A stretch of DNA of 64,000 bases, from positions 2,914,001 to 2,978,000 of the forward strand of contig NZ_BMJB01000001.1 of assembly GCF_014642855.1 (NCBI RefSeq). The letters run 5' to 3'. Position 1 is the stretch's first letter. Each line of letters starts with the position of its first letter. Below the pieces are notes generated by a model. The model was not told the DNA's origin. It made no database searches and worked only from the letters and a program-made list of their open reading frames with translations. This DNA is from Edaphobacter acidisoli (GTDB lineage Bacteria > Acidobacteriota > Terriglobia > Terriglobales > Acidobacteriaceae). Below are positions 24,793 to 33,620 of this stretch, piece by piece. The position numbers and the translations under genes were made by a program.

Positions 24793-26043
24793 TTAGATTG
24801 AGCTCATGTTGTGCAGGAACTCCTGGTTGTTCCGCGTCTTGGCCAGCTTGTCGGTCAACAGCTCCATCGCTTCGACCGGAGAGAGCGGGTTCAGCACCTT
24901 GCGCAGAATCCAGATGCGCTGCAGGTCTTCCTTCGGGATCAGCAGCTCTTCCTTACGGGTGCCGGAGCGCTGGATGTCGATGGCCGGGAAGACGCGCTTG
25001 TCGACCAGCTTGCGATCCAGGATCACTTCCATGTTGCCCGTGCCCTTGAACTCTTCGAAGATGACCTCGTCCATGCGCGAGCCGGTATCGACCAGCGCGG
25101 TGGCGATGATGGTGAGCGAGCCACCCTCCTCGATGTTGCGCGCCGCGCCGAAGAAGCGCTTCGGACGCTGGAGCGCGTTTGAGTCGACACCGCCCGAGAG
25201 CACCTTGCCCGACGGCGGCACGATGGTGTTGTAGGCGCGGGCCAGGCGGGTGATCGAGTCCAGCAGGATGACCACGTCGCGTTTGTGCTCGACCAGGCGC
25301 TTGGCCTTCTCGATGACCATCTCGGCCACCTGCACGTGACGCGCGGCGGGCTCGTCGAAGGTGGAGCTGATGACCTCGCCCTTGACCGAGCGCTGCATGT
25401 CGGTGACTTCTTCCGGGCGCTCGTCGATGAGCAGAACGATGAGGACGACCTCGGGGTGGTTCGACGTGATGGAGTTGGCGATGGCCTGGAGCAGCATCGT
25501 CTTACCGGTGCGCGGCGGTGCGACGATCAGTCCGCGCTGGCCCTTGCCGACGGGCGTGAGCAGGTCCATGACGCGGCCGGAGATGTTATCGCGGACGGTC
25601 TCCATCTTGACGCGCTCTTCGGCGTAGAGCGGCGTGAGGTTGTCGAAGAGGATCTTGTTGCGCGTCTCCTCGGGCGACTCGAAGTTGATGGCCTCGATCT
25701 TGACCAGCGCGAAGTACTTCTCGCCCTCGTGCGGCGGGCGGACATTGCCGGAGATGGTGTCGCCGGTCTTGAGGTCGAACTTGCGGATCTGAGAGGGCGA
25801 GACGTAGATGTCGTCCGGGCCGGGCAGGTAGTTGTAGTCAGGCGAGCGCAGGAAGCCGTAGCCGTCGGGCAGGATCTCGAGCACGCCTTCGGCGAAGATG
25901 TGCCCTTCCTTTTCGCTCTGGGCCTGAAGAATCTTGAAGATCAGGTCCTGTTTGCGCAGGCCGCTGGTGCCGGCGATGTCGAGTTCGCGCGCGAGCTTAC
26001 CCAGCTCCGCTATGTTGTGCTCTTTGAGTTCAGCAATCGTCAT
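24793..26043 (-). CDS. rho: Transcription termination factor Rho
   Basis: Hexameric RNA helicase that ends transcription at untranslated RNA. The 416 residues are close to the E. coli length. The N-terminal SAP-like and cold-shock RNA-binding parts ([40 protein letters not shown]) are followed by the RecA-like motor with Walker [12 protein letters not shown]-loop and R-loop regions ([20 protein letters not shown]) and the [18 protein letters not shown] end. No large insert is present. rpoZ lies 194 bases upstream on the same strand, so both may share a transcript. Confidence 0.97.
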   Translation of the reverse strand: MTIAELKEHNIAELGKLARELDIAGTSGLRKQDLIFKILQAQSEKEGHIFAEGVLEILPDGYGFLRSPDYNYLPGPDDIYVSPSQIRKFDLKTGDTISGNVRPPHEGEKYFALVKIEAINFESPEETRNKILFDNLTPLYAEERVKMETVRDNISGRVMDLLTPVGKGQRGLIVAPPRTGKTMLLQAIANSITSNHPEVVLIVLLIDERPEEVTDMQRSVKGEVISSTFDEPAARHVQVAEMVIEKAKRLVEHKRDVVILLDSITRLARAYNTIVPPSGKVLSGGVDSNALQRPKRFFGAARNIEEGGSLTIIATALVDTGSRMDEVIFEEFKGTGNMEVILDRKLVDKRVFPAIDIQRSGTRKEELLIPKEDLQRIWILRKVLNPLSPVEAMELLTDKLAKTRNNQEFLHNMSSI

Positions 26044-26195
26044 GTTGTACCTGGAGATTTTGAAATTTTAGGAGGGATGATGTGGGGCTTTGGAGGGACC
26101 TGCGGGACGGACTTCGCGTGAAGGGGATCGTGCGGAAGGTCAGGATGTGAGTGGGAGCCTTGTCGTGCGGAGGGGAGTTTGAGGGTTGAAGTTTT

Positions 26196-26213
26196 GTGGC
26201 CCTTGCGGGCCAC
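26196..26213 (-). other. Hairpin with GNRA-type loop in the rpoZ-rho spacer
   Basis: GTGGCCC and GGGCCAC form a perfect 7-bp stem. Read on the coding (minus) strand the loop is GCAA, a GNRA tetraloop. No T-run follows, so a plain terminator is unlikely; an mRNA processing or stability element, or a REP-like repeat, are alternatives. Confidence 0.45.
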
Positions 26214-26237
26214 GCTACGAGAAGGAAAAACTGTGTA

Positions 26238-26459
26238 CTAAGCCGCGCGGCGCTCTTGAACCTGTATCTTCTCCACGGGAACCGAGCTGGACTCATCCAT
26301 CGGTACCGTCTCGCGGAAGCGGTCAAGGACATCGTTGGTCGTATCCTGAAGGCGGGTATTGGGCTTGTGCAGCTTACGGGTTGCCTTCGATGCCAGCTGA
26401 CAAAGCTGGTAGCGGTTATTTACGTGCGTAAGTGCTCCAAAAATAAGATCTGAGCGCAT
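26238..26459 (-). CDS. rpoZ: DNA-directed RNA polymerase subunit omega-like protein
   Basis: A 73-residue protein in which NRYQLCQLASKATRKLHKPN resembles the omega signature (NRFxLVLxAxxRAR). The preceding MRSDLIFGALTHV and the charged tail (VPVEKIQVQERRAA) fit the short acidobacterial omega form. Omega helps assemble and stabilise RNA polymerase. GAGGAG seven bases upstream decides the start. The assignment is from motif recognition only; omega is a weakly conserved family. It lies just upstream of rho. Confidence 0.72.
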   Translation of the reverse strand: MRSDLIFGALTHVNNRYQLCQLASKATRKLHKPNTRLQDTTNDVLDRFRETVPMDESSSVPVEKIQVQERRAA

Positions 26460-27025
26460 AGGTAATCTCCTCTTTTCTTTTGAAGGCGTCTGGCGTCTCT
26501 AAACACGTGCGCTCACAAGCCCCAAAAACATTTCAAGCAATTCAGCAGAAGCTAAACCACTATCTTCCCGTTCATCTGTTAGACGCAAAAGAAGCGTTTC
26601 GGGTTCTTCTTTTTATGCGTCTTTCCAGCGACTGTCAACGTGCAACTTGTTGCAAACACGCAGACAAGAGAGCATTGCCAGTCTGAACCGGCTACATCCT
26701 GGGAAGCCTGTCTCGTCCGAATGATTCCGCGCTCGCCGCGCCCGGGGTGAAACAGAAGGTGGATCAGATTTTGCTGACCACAAATCTTGCGTCGCCGACT
26801 CCGCGCCCGATTCAGGACGTCACAAAGTAGCCCGGAGTTTGTTGCGACTTGTTGAAAAGTATCTTGTTTTCACCCGTGGGTCAATACTTTTTTTGGGAAC
26901 CGTGCGGTTATCAATCTTCCAGAAACGGGATAGTAATAACCTGGCCATTTCGCTATTTGGGAAAATTTTTCAAATAATATATTTATTTACAATCATTTAC
27001 GATGAAATTTCCGTACATCATCGCT
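26460..27025. other. 566-base non-coding region between rpoZ and comM
   Basis: No convincing gene. It contains a long hairpin (26581-26622), a palindrome TGCAAC-TT-GTTGCA (26641-26654) and a very AT-rich part (about 26930-27020, including aaatttttcaaataatatat) just beyond the comM stop. It probably carries the rpoZ promoter and leader; the AT-rich part is otherwise unexplained. Confidence 0.5.
26581..26622. promoter_or_regulatory. Long bulged hairpin in the rpoZ leader
   Basis: AGACGCA-AAAGAAG at 26581-26594 pairs with CTTCTTT (26606-26612) and TGCGTCT (26616-26622), with a three-base TTA bulge and an 11-base loop. Fourteen pairs in total, about 120 bases upstream of rpoZ. A leader structure or attenuator are possible; the function is unknown. 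Confidence 0.5.
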
Positions 27026-28615
27026 CTATGACCAATAACTACGATCAAGCGTTCTGTATTGGATCGCCTCAGCTATATGCTTTACTGCAATATCGTCCGC
27101 TCCTTCCAGATCGGCTATGGTGCGCGCGACCTTGAGGATGCGATCATGAGCGCGAGCGCTCAGGCCTTGCTGCTGCATGGCGCGTTCGAGCAGCCGCTCG
27201 GCGTCGGGCGAAAGCTCACAGTGCTTGCGAATCTGCTCGGTGCCCATCTGGGCATTGGCAAAGATGGGTCGTGCTGAACCCTTCGCGGGCAGCGCCTGCC
27301 CGCCGTTCTGGCTGAATCGCCGATGCTGCCGCTTGCGCGCCTCGAGCACGCGGGCTCGGATTTGCTCGGAGCCTTCGGCGGCAGCTCCTCCGCGCAGCTC
27401 CTTATATTGCACTGCAGGAACCTCGATGTGAATGTCGATACGGTCCAGCAATGGTCCGCTGACCTTCGAGACGTAGCGCTGAATCATGGGTGGTGTACAC
27501 ATGCAGTCGCGCGACTTGTCGTTGAAGTAGCCGCACGGACAGGGATTCATGGCCGCGGCCAGCATAAAGCGTGCGGGGAAGTTCAGGCTCATGGCCGCAC
27601 GTGAGATCGTCACCATGCCGTCTTCCAGTGGCTGGCGGAGCACCTCCAGCACGTTGCGGGGAAACTCTGGCAGCTCGTCGAGAAACAGCAGGCCGTTGTG
27701 TGCGAGTGAGACTTCGCCCGGGCGTGGAATCATGCCTCCGCCGATCAACCCGGCATCGGAGATGGTGTGGTGCGGCGAGCGAAACGGGCGATGCATCACC
27801 AGGCCCTGCTCCGCGTCGAGCACACCGGCGACTGAGTGAATCTTCGTCGTCTCCAATGCTTCTTCGAAGCGAAGCGGCGCGAGGATCGACGGCAGGCGCT
27901 TGGCGAGCATCGTTTTGCCCGAGCCAGGCGGCCCGATCATCAGGATGTTGTGTCCGCCAGCTGCGGCGACTTCCAGCGCGCGTTTGGCCACGTGCTGTCC
28001 GCGAACGTCTTTGAAGTCGTGCGGAAAGTGCTGCATCTCATTGAGCAGGTTCGATGCCGCAACCTTCAGTGGCGCGGCCTTCATTGCACCCAGCGCCGCG
28101 GAGTTCAACAGCTCGCGCACCTCCAGCAGCGAAGCGACTGGATAGACGTTCACGCCCTCTACCACCGCAGCCTCGCGCGCGTTGCTGGCAGGGATGATGA
28201 GGTTCGGAATGCCTTGCGCCCGCGCCGCGACGGCGATGGGCAACATGCCCTGCACGGCGCGCAGGCTGCCGTCGAGTCCAAGCTCGCCGACAAGGAGAAA
28301 GTCGCTCAGGTCCTTCTTGAGCAGCCCTCCATACGCGCCCAGAATACTAATGGCGATGGGCAGGTCAAAGCCCGATCCTTCTTTTTTAAGGTCCGCCGGA
28401 GCAAGGTTGATGGTGATGCGCGTGGGAGGAATGTCGAAGCCGGAGTTCTTGATGGCCGAGCGAACGCGGTCACGGCTCTCACGCACCGCTGCATCGGGCA
28501 GTCCCACGGTGCTGAAGATCTCTTTGTCTAACTTAATGCCGGAGTAGTCGACTTCGACATCGATAATGTGCGCGTCAATTCCATAGACGGCAGCGCTGCG
28601 GGCCTTGAAGAGCAT
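27026..28615 (-). CDS. comM: YifB/ComM-family Mg-chelatase-like AAA+ ATPase
   Basis: A 529-residue protein: an N-terminal Lon-protease-like fold ([20 protein letters not shown], then [20 protein letters not shown]), the Mg-chelatase AAA+ module with Walker [10 protein letters not shown] (228-236) and sensor regions, a Cys-rich segment ([17 protein letters not shown]), and a C-terminal helical domain ending LDRSYWS. In naturally competent bacteria ComM is a branch-migration helicase for integrating transforming DNA; the role outside competence is less clear. Monocistronic, divergent from the beta-barrel gene at 28751. Confidence 0.95.
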   Translation of the reverse strand: MLFKARSAAVYGIDAHIIDVEVDYSGIKLDKEIFSTVGLPDAAVRESRDRVRSAIKNSGFDIPPTRITINLAPADLKKEGSGFDLPIAISILGAYGGLLKKDLSDFLLVGELGLDGSLRAVQGMLPIAVAARAQGIPNLIIPASNAREAAVVEGVNVYPVASLLEVRELLNSAALGAMKAAPLKVAASNLLNEMQHFPHDFKDVRGQHVAKRALEVAAAGGHNILMIGPPGSGKTMLAKRLPSILAPLRFEEALETTKIHSVAGVLDAEQGLVMHRPFRSPHHTISDAGLIGGGMIPRPGEVSLAHNGLLFLDELPEFPRNVLEVLRQPLEDGMVTISRAAMSLNFPARFMLAAAMNPCPCGYFNDKSRDCMCTPPMIQRYVSKVSGPLLDRIDIHIEVPAVQYKELRGGAAAEGSEQIRARVLEARKRQHRRFSQNGGQALPAKGSARPIFANAQMGTEQIRKHCELSPDAERLLERAMQQQGLSARAHDRILKVARTIADLEGADDIAVKHIAEAIQYRTLDRSYWS

Positions 28616-28750
28616 TCGTTGAGCCTGATCCAGCCATGAGGCGGTAGTTGCGCCGAGTATAGCATCCGACGCCGTTTATCGATGAGGCTCACAACGGCTG
28701 CGGTGTCAGACAGCATCATACGGCTGCAAGCAGTTCAGAGGGACGTCGCC

Positions 28751-29254
28751 ATGAAGACCCGCCTTCCCGTCTCTGCAGCACTCCTCGTCACAATTGTGAC
28801 CACACTCTTTGCCGCAACTGCCGCGGCACAGATTGGCGTCTATGCCGGATTCAGCGGAGGTCACGTTACCTCCGCTTCGAACACGCTGTTTGGCCCGCTC
28901 TTCGGCGCTTACATGCAGCGGGGCAGTCCACTCTCCATCGGGCTCGATGCGCGCGGCTCGTTCCTGACGCGCAACGGTTCGCAGTTTTATACCGGAGCCG
29001 CTGGCCCTCGCGTCGCCATCACGCCTCCGCTGGCGCGCATCAAGCCATACCTTGAAGGACTCGTTGGTGTAGGCGGTACCAGTGGAGGCGGCACGAGCTC
29101 AACACACCTGAACTATCAGGTGCTCTTCGGCGTCGATGCCACCATCGTGCCTCGCGTCGACTGGCGTGTGATCGAGTACAGCTACAGTGCACTAGAGGGA
29201 GCCTCTACCAGCGCTACCATCCTGACGACCGGCATTGTCGTTCGACTTCCCTAG
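28751..29254 (+). CDS. Outer-membrane beta-barrel (porin-like) protein 1
   Basis: A 167-residue protein with a signal peptide (PVSAALLVTIVTTLFAATAA-AQ) and alternating hydrophobic strands typical of a small beta-barrel: IGVYAGFSGGHV, IGLDARGSFL, IKPYLEGLVGVG, VDWRVIEYSYSA and a final TTGIVVRLP. The protein at 30744 shows the same strand plan, so they are paralogues. The ATG at 28751 gives the signal peptide directly and has GAGGGAC upstream. The function is unknown; OmpA/OmpX-like roles are possible. Confidence 0.82.
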   Translation: MKTRLPVSAALLVTIVTTLFAATAAAQIGVYAGFSGGHVTSASNTLFGPLFGAYMQRGSPLSIGLDARGSFLTRNGSQFYTGAAGPRVAITPPLARIKPYLEGLVGVGGTSGGGTSSTHLNYQVLFGVDATIVPRVDWRVIEYSYSALEGASTSATILTTGIVVRLP

Positions 29255-29268
29255 CCGAGTGCTCCCGG

Positions 29269-29889
29269 TTACGCGACCAACGTGCGCACGCGCTCGAGCG
29301 TTGGCTTGAGGAACGTTGTGCGGTCCACCTTGCCTGTATTCACCTGGGAGACGCCGCTGGCCGTGACAAAGGTCACGTCCGTGATGCCCAGAAAGCCGAG
29401 AACCGAGCGTAGATACGGCTCCACGAAGTTCAACGCGCCTGCTGGCGTTCCTACCTCATACACTCCGCCACTGGCCGCGAGAATGGTCGCTTTCTTGCCC
29501 TTGAGCAGGCCCTTCACACCATCTGGTCCGTAGGAGAACGTCTTGCCCGCGCGCGCCACCTGATCAATCCAGAGCTTGAGCACCGACGGAATGCTGAAGT
29601 TATGCATCGAGACGCCAATCACATATTCATCGGCTTTCTTTAACTCTTCAATGAGCTGGTCGGACTCTGCGAGCCGCGCATTTTGCTCCGGCGTGCGTGC
29701 ATCCTCGGGCGTGTAGGCAGCCCCAACCCATGTGCCGTCCAGTGGCTTCGACGGGTTAGCCGCAAGATCGCGTGCGACGACCTCGCCGCCTGGGTGGCTG
29801 GCTTTCCAGGCGCTGACATATTCTGCGGTAAGTTCGCGGGTAATGGAAGTTGCGAGAGGGCTGGTGTTGATTTCAAGCAGTGTGGGCAT
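29269..29889 (-). CDS. azoR: FMN-dependent NADH-azoreductase / flavodoxin-like NAD(P)H oxidoreductase
   Basis: A 206-residue flavodoxin-fold enzyme that reduces azo compounds and quinones with NADH. Visible blocks are LLEINTSPLATSITREL (FMN phosphate loop), the SMHNFSIPSVLKLWIDQVARAG segment, GLLKGKKATILAASGGVY, and LRSVLGFLGITDVTFV, all typical of AzoR. The ATG at 29889 has AAGGAG eight bases upstream. It is divergent from a TetR-type regulator across a 168-base gap with palindromes, a classic repressor-target pair. Confidence 0.93.
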   Translation of the reverse strand: MPTLLEINTSPLATSITRELTAEYVSAWKASHPGGEVVARDLAANPSKPLDGTWVGAAYTPEDARTPEQNARLAESDQLIEELKKADEYVIGVSMHNFSIPSVLKLWIDQVARAGKTFSYGPDGVKGLLKGKKATILAASGGVYEVGTPAGALNFVEPYLRSVLGFLGITDVTFVTASGVSQVNTGKVDRTTFLKPTLERVRTLVA

Positions 29890-29950
29890 GACTGGTATCT
29901 CCTTCGAACAACATGCGACGTATAACCAACAAACGTCGTTCAATCGTCTT

Positions 29951-29968
29951 AGACAACATCTGTCGTCT
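29951..29968. promoter_or_regulatory. Candidate TetR operator between azoR and the regulator
   Basis: AGACAACATCTGTCGTCT is an 18-base palindrome with one mismatch per arm. A second inverted repeat (CGACGT / ACGTCG, 29916-29938) lies closer to azoR. TetR-type repressors bind such sites in divergent promoters; binding is inferred. Confidence 0.5.
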
Positions 29969-30057
29969 TTGGGATTCTTTTTGTTCTTCTGGGCCTCTAA
30001 TTCTTTTTGCTCGTTTGAACCTCTAATAAAGTGAAGAGAGCGAATTTCGTGTCCACC

Positions 30058-30729
30058 ATGCCCATCTCCGACTGTGAAGTGCGCGACCCGCGAGTCCGGC
30101 GCACCCGTCAGCTTTTGCAGGGCGCGCTCCGCGACCTGATGCAAAAGAAGAGCCTGGAAGAGATATCGGTGCAGGACATTACCGAGGCTGCCACGGTCAA
30201 TCGCGCCACCTTCTACGACCACTACACCGACAAGTTCGCCCTGCTGGCAGCTATGGTGGGGGGTGGATTTCACAAGCTGCTTGCCGAGCGCAACGTCACC
30301 TTTGATGGATCGTGCCCGTCGGCGGCCGAGGCCATTATCCTCGCGGCTTGCGACTACCTGGTGATGGCGCACTCGAACTCCGGGGGCTGCAACTGCAACA
30401 CTTTCTTCGAGCCGCTGATGGAAGCTGCTGTTGTCGGGGCTATTCGGCGGGTGCTCTTGCAGGGGCTGTCGGCTAAGTCTGCGCGTTCAGGGCCTTCACC
30501 GGAGCTGGTTGCGACCACGGCAAGCTGGGCCATTTACGGTGCGGTAAAAGAGTGGTTCTACACGCCAAAGCATCCGCCCGCAGCAGAGGCGGTCGGGCCG
30601 ATCCTCGAGCTTGTGATACCCATCCTTGAGGCCGGAGGCAGCAAATCTCACCCGCGTCCGGCAGCCGGAGCATCTGGCAAATCAGTACATTTCCGTGATT
30701 CCCGGAAGGACAGGGCTGCGTCCAACTAG
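30058..30729 (+). CDS. TetR/AcrR-family transcriptional regulator
   Basis: A 223-residue protein. The N-terminal helix-turn-helix is clear (RTRQLLQGALRDLMQ, then ISVQDITEAATVNRATFYDHY). The C-terminal ligand domain is divergent and includes a Cys-Asn-Cys (GGCNCNTFFE), which could be redox-active. Its divergence from azoR suggests it represses the azoreductase and responds to quinones or electrophiles; that is inference. The ATG at 30058 (MPISD) is preferred to the GTG at 30031 because the domain begins soon after it; no strong ribosome site decides. Confidence 0.88.
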   Translation: MPISDCEVRDPRVRRTRQLLQGALRDLMQKKSLEEISVQDITEAATVNRATFYDHYTDKFALLAAMVGGGFHKLLAERNVTFDGSCPSAAEAIILAACDYLVMAHSNSGGCNCNTFFEPLMEAAVVGAIRRVLLQGLSAKSARSGPSPELVATTASWAIYGAVKEWFYTPKHPPAAEAVGPILELVIPILEAGGSKSHPRPAAGASGKSVHFRDSRKDRAASN

Positions 30730-30743
30730 TAAACTAACGACAC

Positions 30744-31388
30744 ATGAATTTCCGCAATGCAGTCCTCTTCCTGGCGGCCGCCGCCATTGCCACGCTTGCC
30801 GCACCAGCCGCCCATGCGCAGGCTGCAGTGTACGGCACCTTCACAGTGAACCAGTTGAGCAATATCGTCGGCTCTCCCGTGCTACCCTCCGGGTCCTGTT
30901 CCACGACGCAGCCCATATTTAATCCAAGCTGCATCAGTTACAACAACAGCGTTGTGACCCTCGGAGGCACTCTCGGCGCGTATTACGATTTCAAGTCTTT
31001 TGGACCAGTCAGGCTGGGCGCCGATGTGCGCGGTACGCTTTCCAGCGCCAAGCGCGGCGCCGAGACGTTTTCCAATGGTTCAGGCTCCCGCCTTTACGAT
31101 GGCCTGGGTGGTGTTCGTGCGTCTTTCAAGACGCGCTGGGCCCCTATCCGTCCATATATTCAGGGATCAGCCGGCTTTGCCAAAAGCGACTATGGCGTTA
31201 CCGACCCAATAATCCACAACAACTTTCAGTACATGGGCTACGCTGGCGTCGATATCAAGGTGCTGCCGGTGATGGACTTCCGGCTGGTGGAGTTTGGTTA
31301 TGGCGGACTGAATCCGCTGGGCACCAATGGACACAACTATCCGGTGAAGACGGTCAGCTCCGGCATCGTCTTCCATCTGCCGTTCTAG
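30744..31388 (+). CDS. Outer-membrane beta-barrel (porin-like) protein 2
   Basis: A 214-residue protein with a signal peptide (FRNAVLFLAAAAIATLAAPA-AHA) and strands similar to those of the 28751 protein: VRLGADVRGTL, IRPYIQGSAGFAK, MDFRLVEFGYGGL and the final SSGIVFHLPF ending in Phe, as expected for a barrel. A Cys pair near residues 52-65 may form a loop disulfide. Follows the TetR gene by 14 bases and could be read through from it; ended by a strong terminator. Confidence 0.85.
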   Translation: MNFRNAVLFLAAAAIATLAAPAAHAQAAVYGTFTVNQLSNIVGSPVLPSGSCSTTQPIFNPSCISYNNSVVTLGGTLGAYYDFKSFGPVRLGADVRGTLSSAKRGAETFSNGSGSRLYDGLGGVRASFKTRWAPIRPYIQGSAGFAKSDYGVTDPIIHNNFQYMGYAGVDIKVLPVMDFRLVEFGYGGLNPLGTNGHNYPVKTVSSGIVFHLPF

Positions 31389-31406
31389 TTTTCCGAACCA
31401 TAAAAG

Positions 31407-31451
31407 AAGCCCGTTGTGTTCTGCCTGAGTGGCAGTCACAACGGGCTTTTT
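31407..31451 (+). terminator. Strong Rho-independent terminator after beta-barrel gene 2
   Basis: AAGCCCGTTGTG pairs perfectly with CACAACGGGCTT (12 bp) across an 18-base loop, followed by TTTTT-rich sequence. Confidence 0.85.
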
Positions 31452-31545
31452 AGCTTGCTGGTCGAACCGTAATTCAAACTGCGATTTGGGAGGGCGTTGC
31501 TACGACTGGTGCGAAAAGGTGCCCATCGGCGCCAGCCCTCGGTGA

Positions 31546-31842
31546 CTACTTCTTCGGCGGAGCGATGGTGTCCTTGGCGACCTTGGCGACGCGGAACTTG
31601 ACGACGGTCTTCGCCTTGATCTTGATCGTCTCGCCGGTCTGGGGGTTGCGGCCCAGGCGCGCCTTGCGCTCAGCCTTGACGAGCTTGCCGATGCCGGGGA
31701 TGGTGAACTCGCCGTTCTTCTTGGTCTCCTTCACGGCTGTCTCGGCAAGAAGCTCCAGCCCAGCGGCTGCCTGCTTGTTGGTGATCTCGAGCTTCTCTGC
31801 CATGTGGCGTACCAGTGCAGTCTTGGTCATTCCCTTTGCCAT
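31546..31842 (-). CDS. hup: HU-family DNA-binding protein
   Basis: A 98-residue nucleoid protein that bends DNA. It begins MTKTALVRHMAEKLEITNKQ and contains the DNA-arm signature GKLVKAERKARLGRNPQTGE with the intercalating Pro, ending in a basic IAPPKK. AAGGAG is nine bases upstream. IHF-like function cannot be excluded. Monocistronic; a structured 390-base region lies upstream. Confidence 0.95.
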   Translation of the reverse strand: MAKGMTKTALVRHMAEKLEITNKQAAAGLELLAETAVKETKKNGEFTIPGIGKLVKAERKARLGRNPQTGETIKIKAKTVVKFRVAKVAKDTIAPPKK

Positions 31843-32235
31843 AATGTGTTGCTCCTTCGTTGTTCAAAGATAGATTCAAGGGCCCGCTCATCTGCTCCTC
31901 GCGTGAACCGATCGTGTGCCGCTTGCTGGCGCGGAATCATCAGTGTTCATGCGGGCGCGGAGAACCGTACCGCAATTCACCTTCAGCTTTTCCGAGAGCT
32001 TTGTCAATGGCATTTCTTCGGTTTCCACAGGTTTTTTACGGGTTTTTCCGGTTTTTGCCCCACTACAGAGCAAAAAGCCGCGAAATCCGGGGGAAACCTA
32101 ACACCGATCCGCACCGATCGCACCGACTTTTAAGAACGATTGTCCAGATTGATGCTCAGATTTTGTCTTCGTTTTTAATCGGTGCTCGTCGGTGTGAATA
32201 GGTGTTAAGTCTTTCGTAGACGTTAAACTGGAGCA
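31843..32235. other. 393-base non-coding region between hup and the hydrolase gene
   Basis: No gene seen; short frames that cross it lack any family signal. The left part probably carries the hup promoter, with a run of short TTTTCC motifs (around 32025-32060). The right part is an inverted repeat (32099-32207). Confidence 0.5.
32099..32207. repeat. Inverted repeat, CCGAT family, copy 3
   Basis: The arm 32099-32127 (core caccgatccgcaccgatcgc) and the arm 32179-32207 (core tcggtgctcgtcggtgtg) are near reverse complements; each arm is a 9-10-base periodic CACCGAT unit. Same family as 5200-5311 and 13460-13657. Confidence 0.75.
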
Positions 32236-33426
32236 ATGCATCAAGGGCTTTACGCGAAGTGGATGTATGCCTGGGAAACGGCGCTAACCACACGCGACAC
32301 GAACCGCATCGTCCGCCCGCTCGAATGGGGCTTTGACTGGCTTGAAGGCGATAGTCCGCTGACCGCAATAGCGTCCGGCGACGGAGACCTGCGCCGCATG
32401 GCCGACCTCAACGCCGCGATTGTCGCGCACGCGGACGAGTTCTTCAGCTATGAGACGCCAGCAGATTTCCGGATCGAACAGCGCCATCCGCAACTGTTTC
32501 CGACCAACGTGCGTCCGGAGACGTTGGCGCAGGACGCAGAGCTGAAGCGTCAAGCCGAGACAGGCGAGCTTGAGGAAGCAGAGTTTCTGCGTTTCACCTC
32601 GGCAGTGCGCACGCGCTACGCGGAAAACGACCAGGTGAATGCGCGCTGGTATCCTGCGCCGGAGCCTTCAGCCAAAGAGAAGGCTAAGCGGCAGGGCAAG
32701 CCGAAGCAGGCCATCGTTGTGATGCCGCAGTGGAACGCCGACGCCTTCTCGCACAATGCGCTGTGCACGCTGTTCAACCGCTTCGGCATCTCGGCACTGC
32801 GCCTCTCAAAGCCGTACCACGACATTCGCCGTCCTGCGGAGCTGGAGCGCTCGGATTATGCCGTCAGCTCAAACATTGGGCGCACGCTACAAGCATGCCG
32901 CCAGGCTGTCGTTGATATTCGCAGCTGTCTCGACTGGCTGGAACAGCAGGGCTATGAGCAGTTCGGTGTGCTGGGAACGTCGCTGGGCAGTTGTTATGCC
33001 TTCATCGCGGCTGCGTTCGATGCGCGGCTTAAGGTGTGCGCGTTCAACCATGCCTCAACGTGGTTCGGCGACGTGGTATGGCAGGGCCAAAGCACACGGC
33101 ACATTCGCGCGGCGTTCGAGCAGGCAGGGCTCACTCAGGAGCAGGTACGGGAGCTCTTCGCCGTCATCAGTCCGATGTCGTACATGCAGCGCTTCGCTGC
33201 TCATCCGAAGCGAACGCTTGTGGTCCATGCAACATACGACCTGACGTTTCCGCTGGAGCTTTCTCTCGACGTGTTGAAGAACTTCGACGCGTTGGGGATC
33301 GACTACGTGTCGAAGGTGCTGCCGTGCGGCCACTACACAACCGGCGAGACGCCGTTCAAGTATCTCGACGGATGGTATCTGGGATCGTTCGTGCATGGCG
33401 CGTTCAAGAAGCTCGCGAGAGGTTGA
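32236..33426 (+). CDS. Alpha/beta hydrolase (ABHD18-like) of unknown substrate
   Basis: A 396-residue protein. The early block KWMYAWETALTTRDTNRIVRPLEWG resembles ABHD18-type (DUF2048-like) hydrolases. The nucleophile elbow is GVLGTSLGSCYAF (Ser in GTSLGS). A downstream Asp (VVHATYDLTFP) and His (VLPCGHYTTGE) complete a plausible catalytic triad. No signal peptide is visible, so it is probably cytosolic. Substrate unknown. It ends in a terminator before the dehydrogenase gene. Confidence 0.85.
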   Translation: MHQGLYAKWMYAWETALTTRDTNRIVRPLEWGFDWLEGDSPLTAIASGDGDLRRMADLNAAIVAHADEFFSYETPADFRIEQRHPQLFPTNVRPETLAQDAELKRQAETGELEEAEFLRFTSAVRTRYAENDQVNARWYPAPEPSAKEKAKRQGKPKQAIVVMPQWNADAFSHNALCTLFNRFGISALRLSKPYHDIRRPAELERSDYAVSSNIGRTLQACRQAVVDIRSCLDWLEQQGYEQFGVLGTSLGSCYAFIAAAFDARLKVCAFNHASTWFGDVVWQGQSTRHIRAAFEQAGLTQEQVRELFAVISPMSYMQRFAAHPKRTLVVHATYDLTFPLELSLDVLKNFDALGIDYVSKVLPCGHYTTGETPFKYLDGWYLGSFVHGAFKKLARG

Positions 33427-33517
33427 TGGTTGTTCGTGAAGAACAAATCGACAACGAACGGCTAGTGACGGGCAAATGCTTTCCGGTCGAATCTATAGCC
33501 GCATCTTATCCATCTAA

Positions 33518-33559
33518 GAAGTGCATTTGCACAGATCAATGTCTGCACTTCGGCTTTTT
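33518..33559 (+). terminator. Rho-independent terminator after the hydrolase gene
   Basis: GAAGTGCA (33518-33525) pairs with TGCACTTC (33544-33551), followed by GGCTTTTTATA. The loop is 18 bases. Confidence 0.75.
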
Positions 33560-33620
33560 ATATAGCCGCGAGGAGTCGTGTAACTTCGAAACATAAGCGC
33601 GATTCAAGGAGACGATTTCG

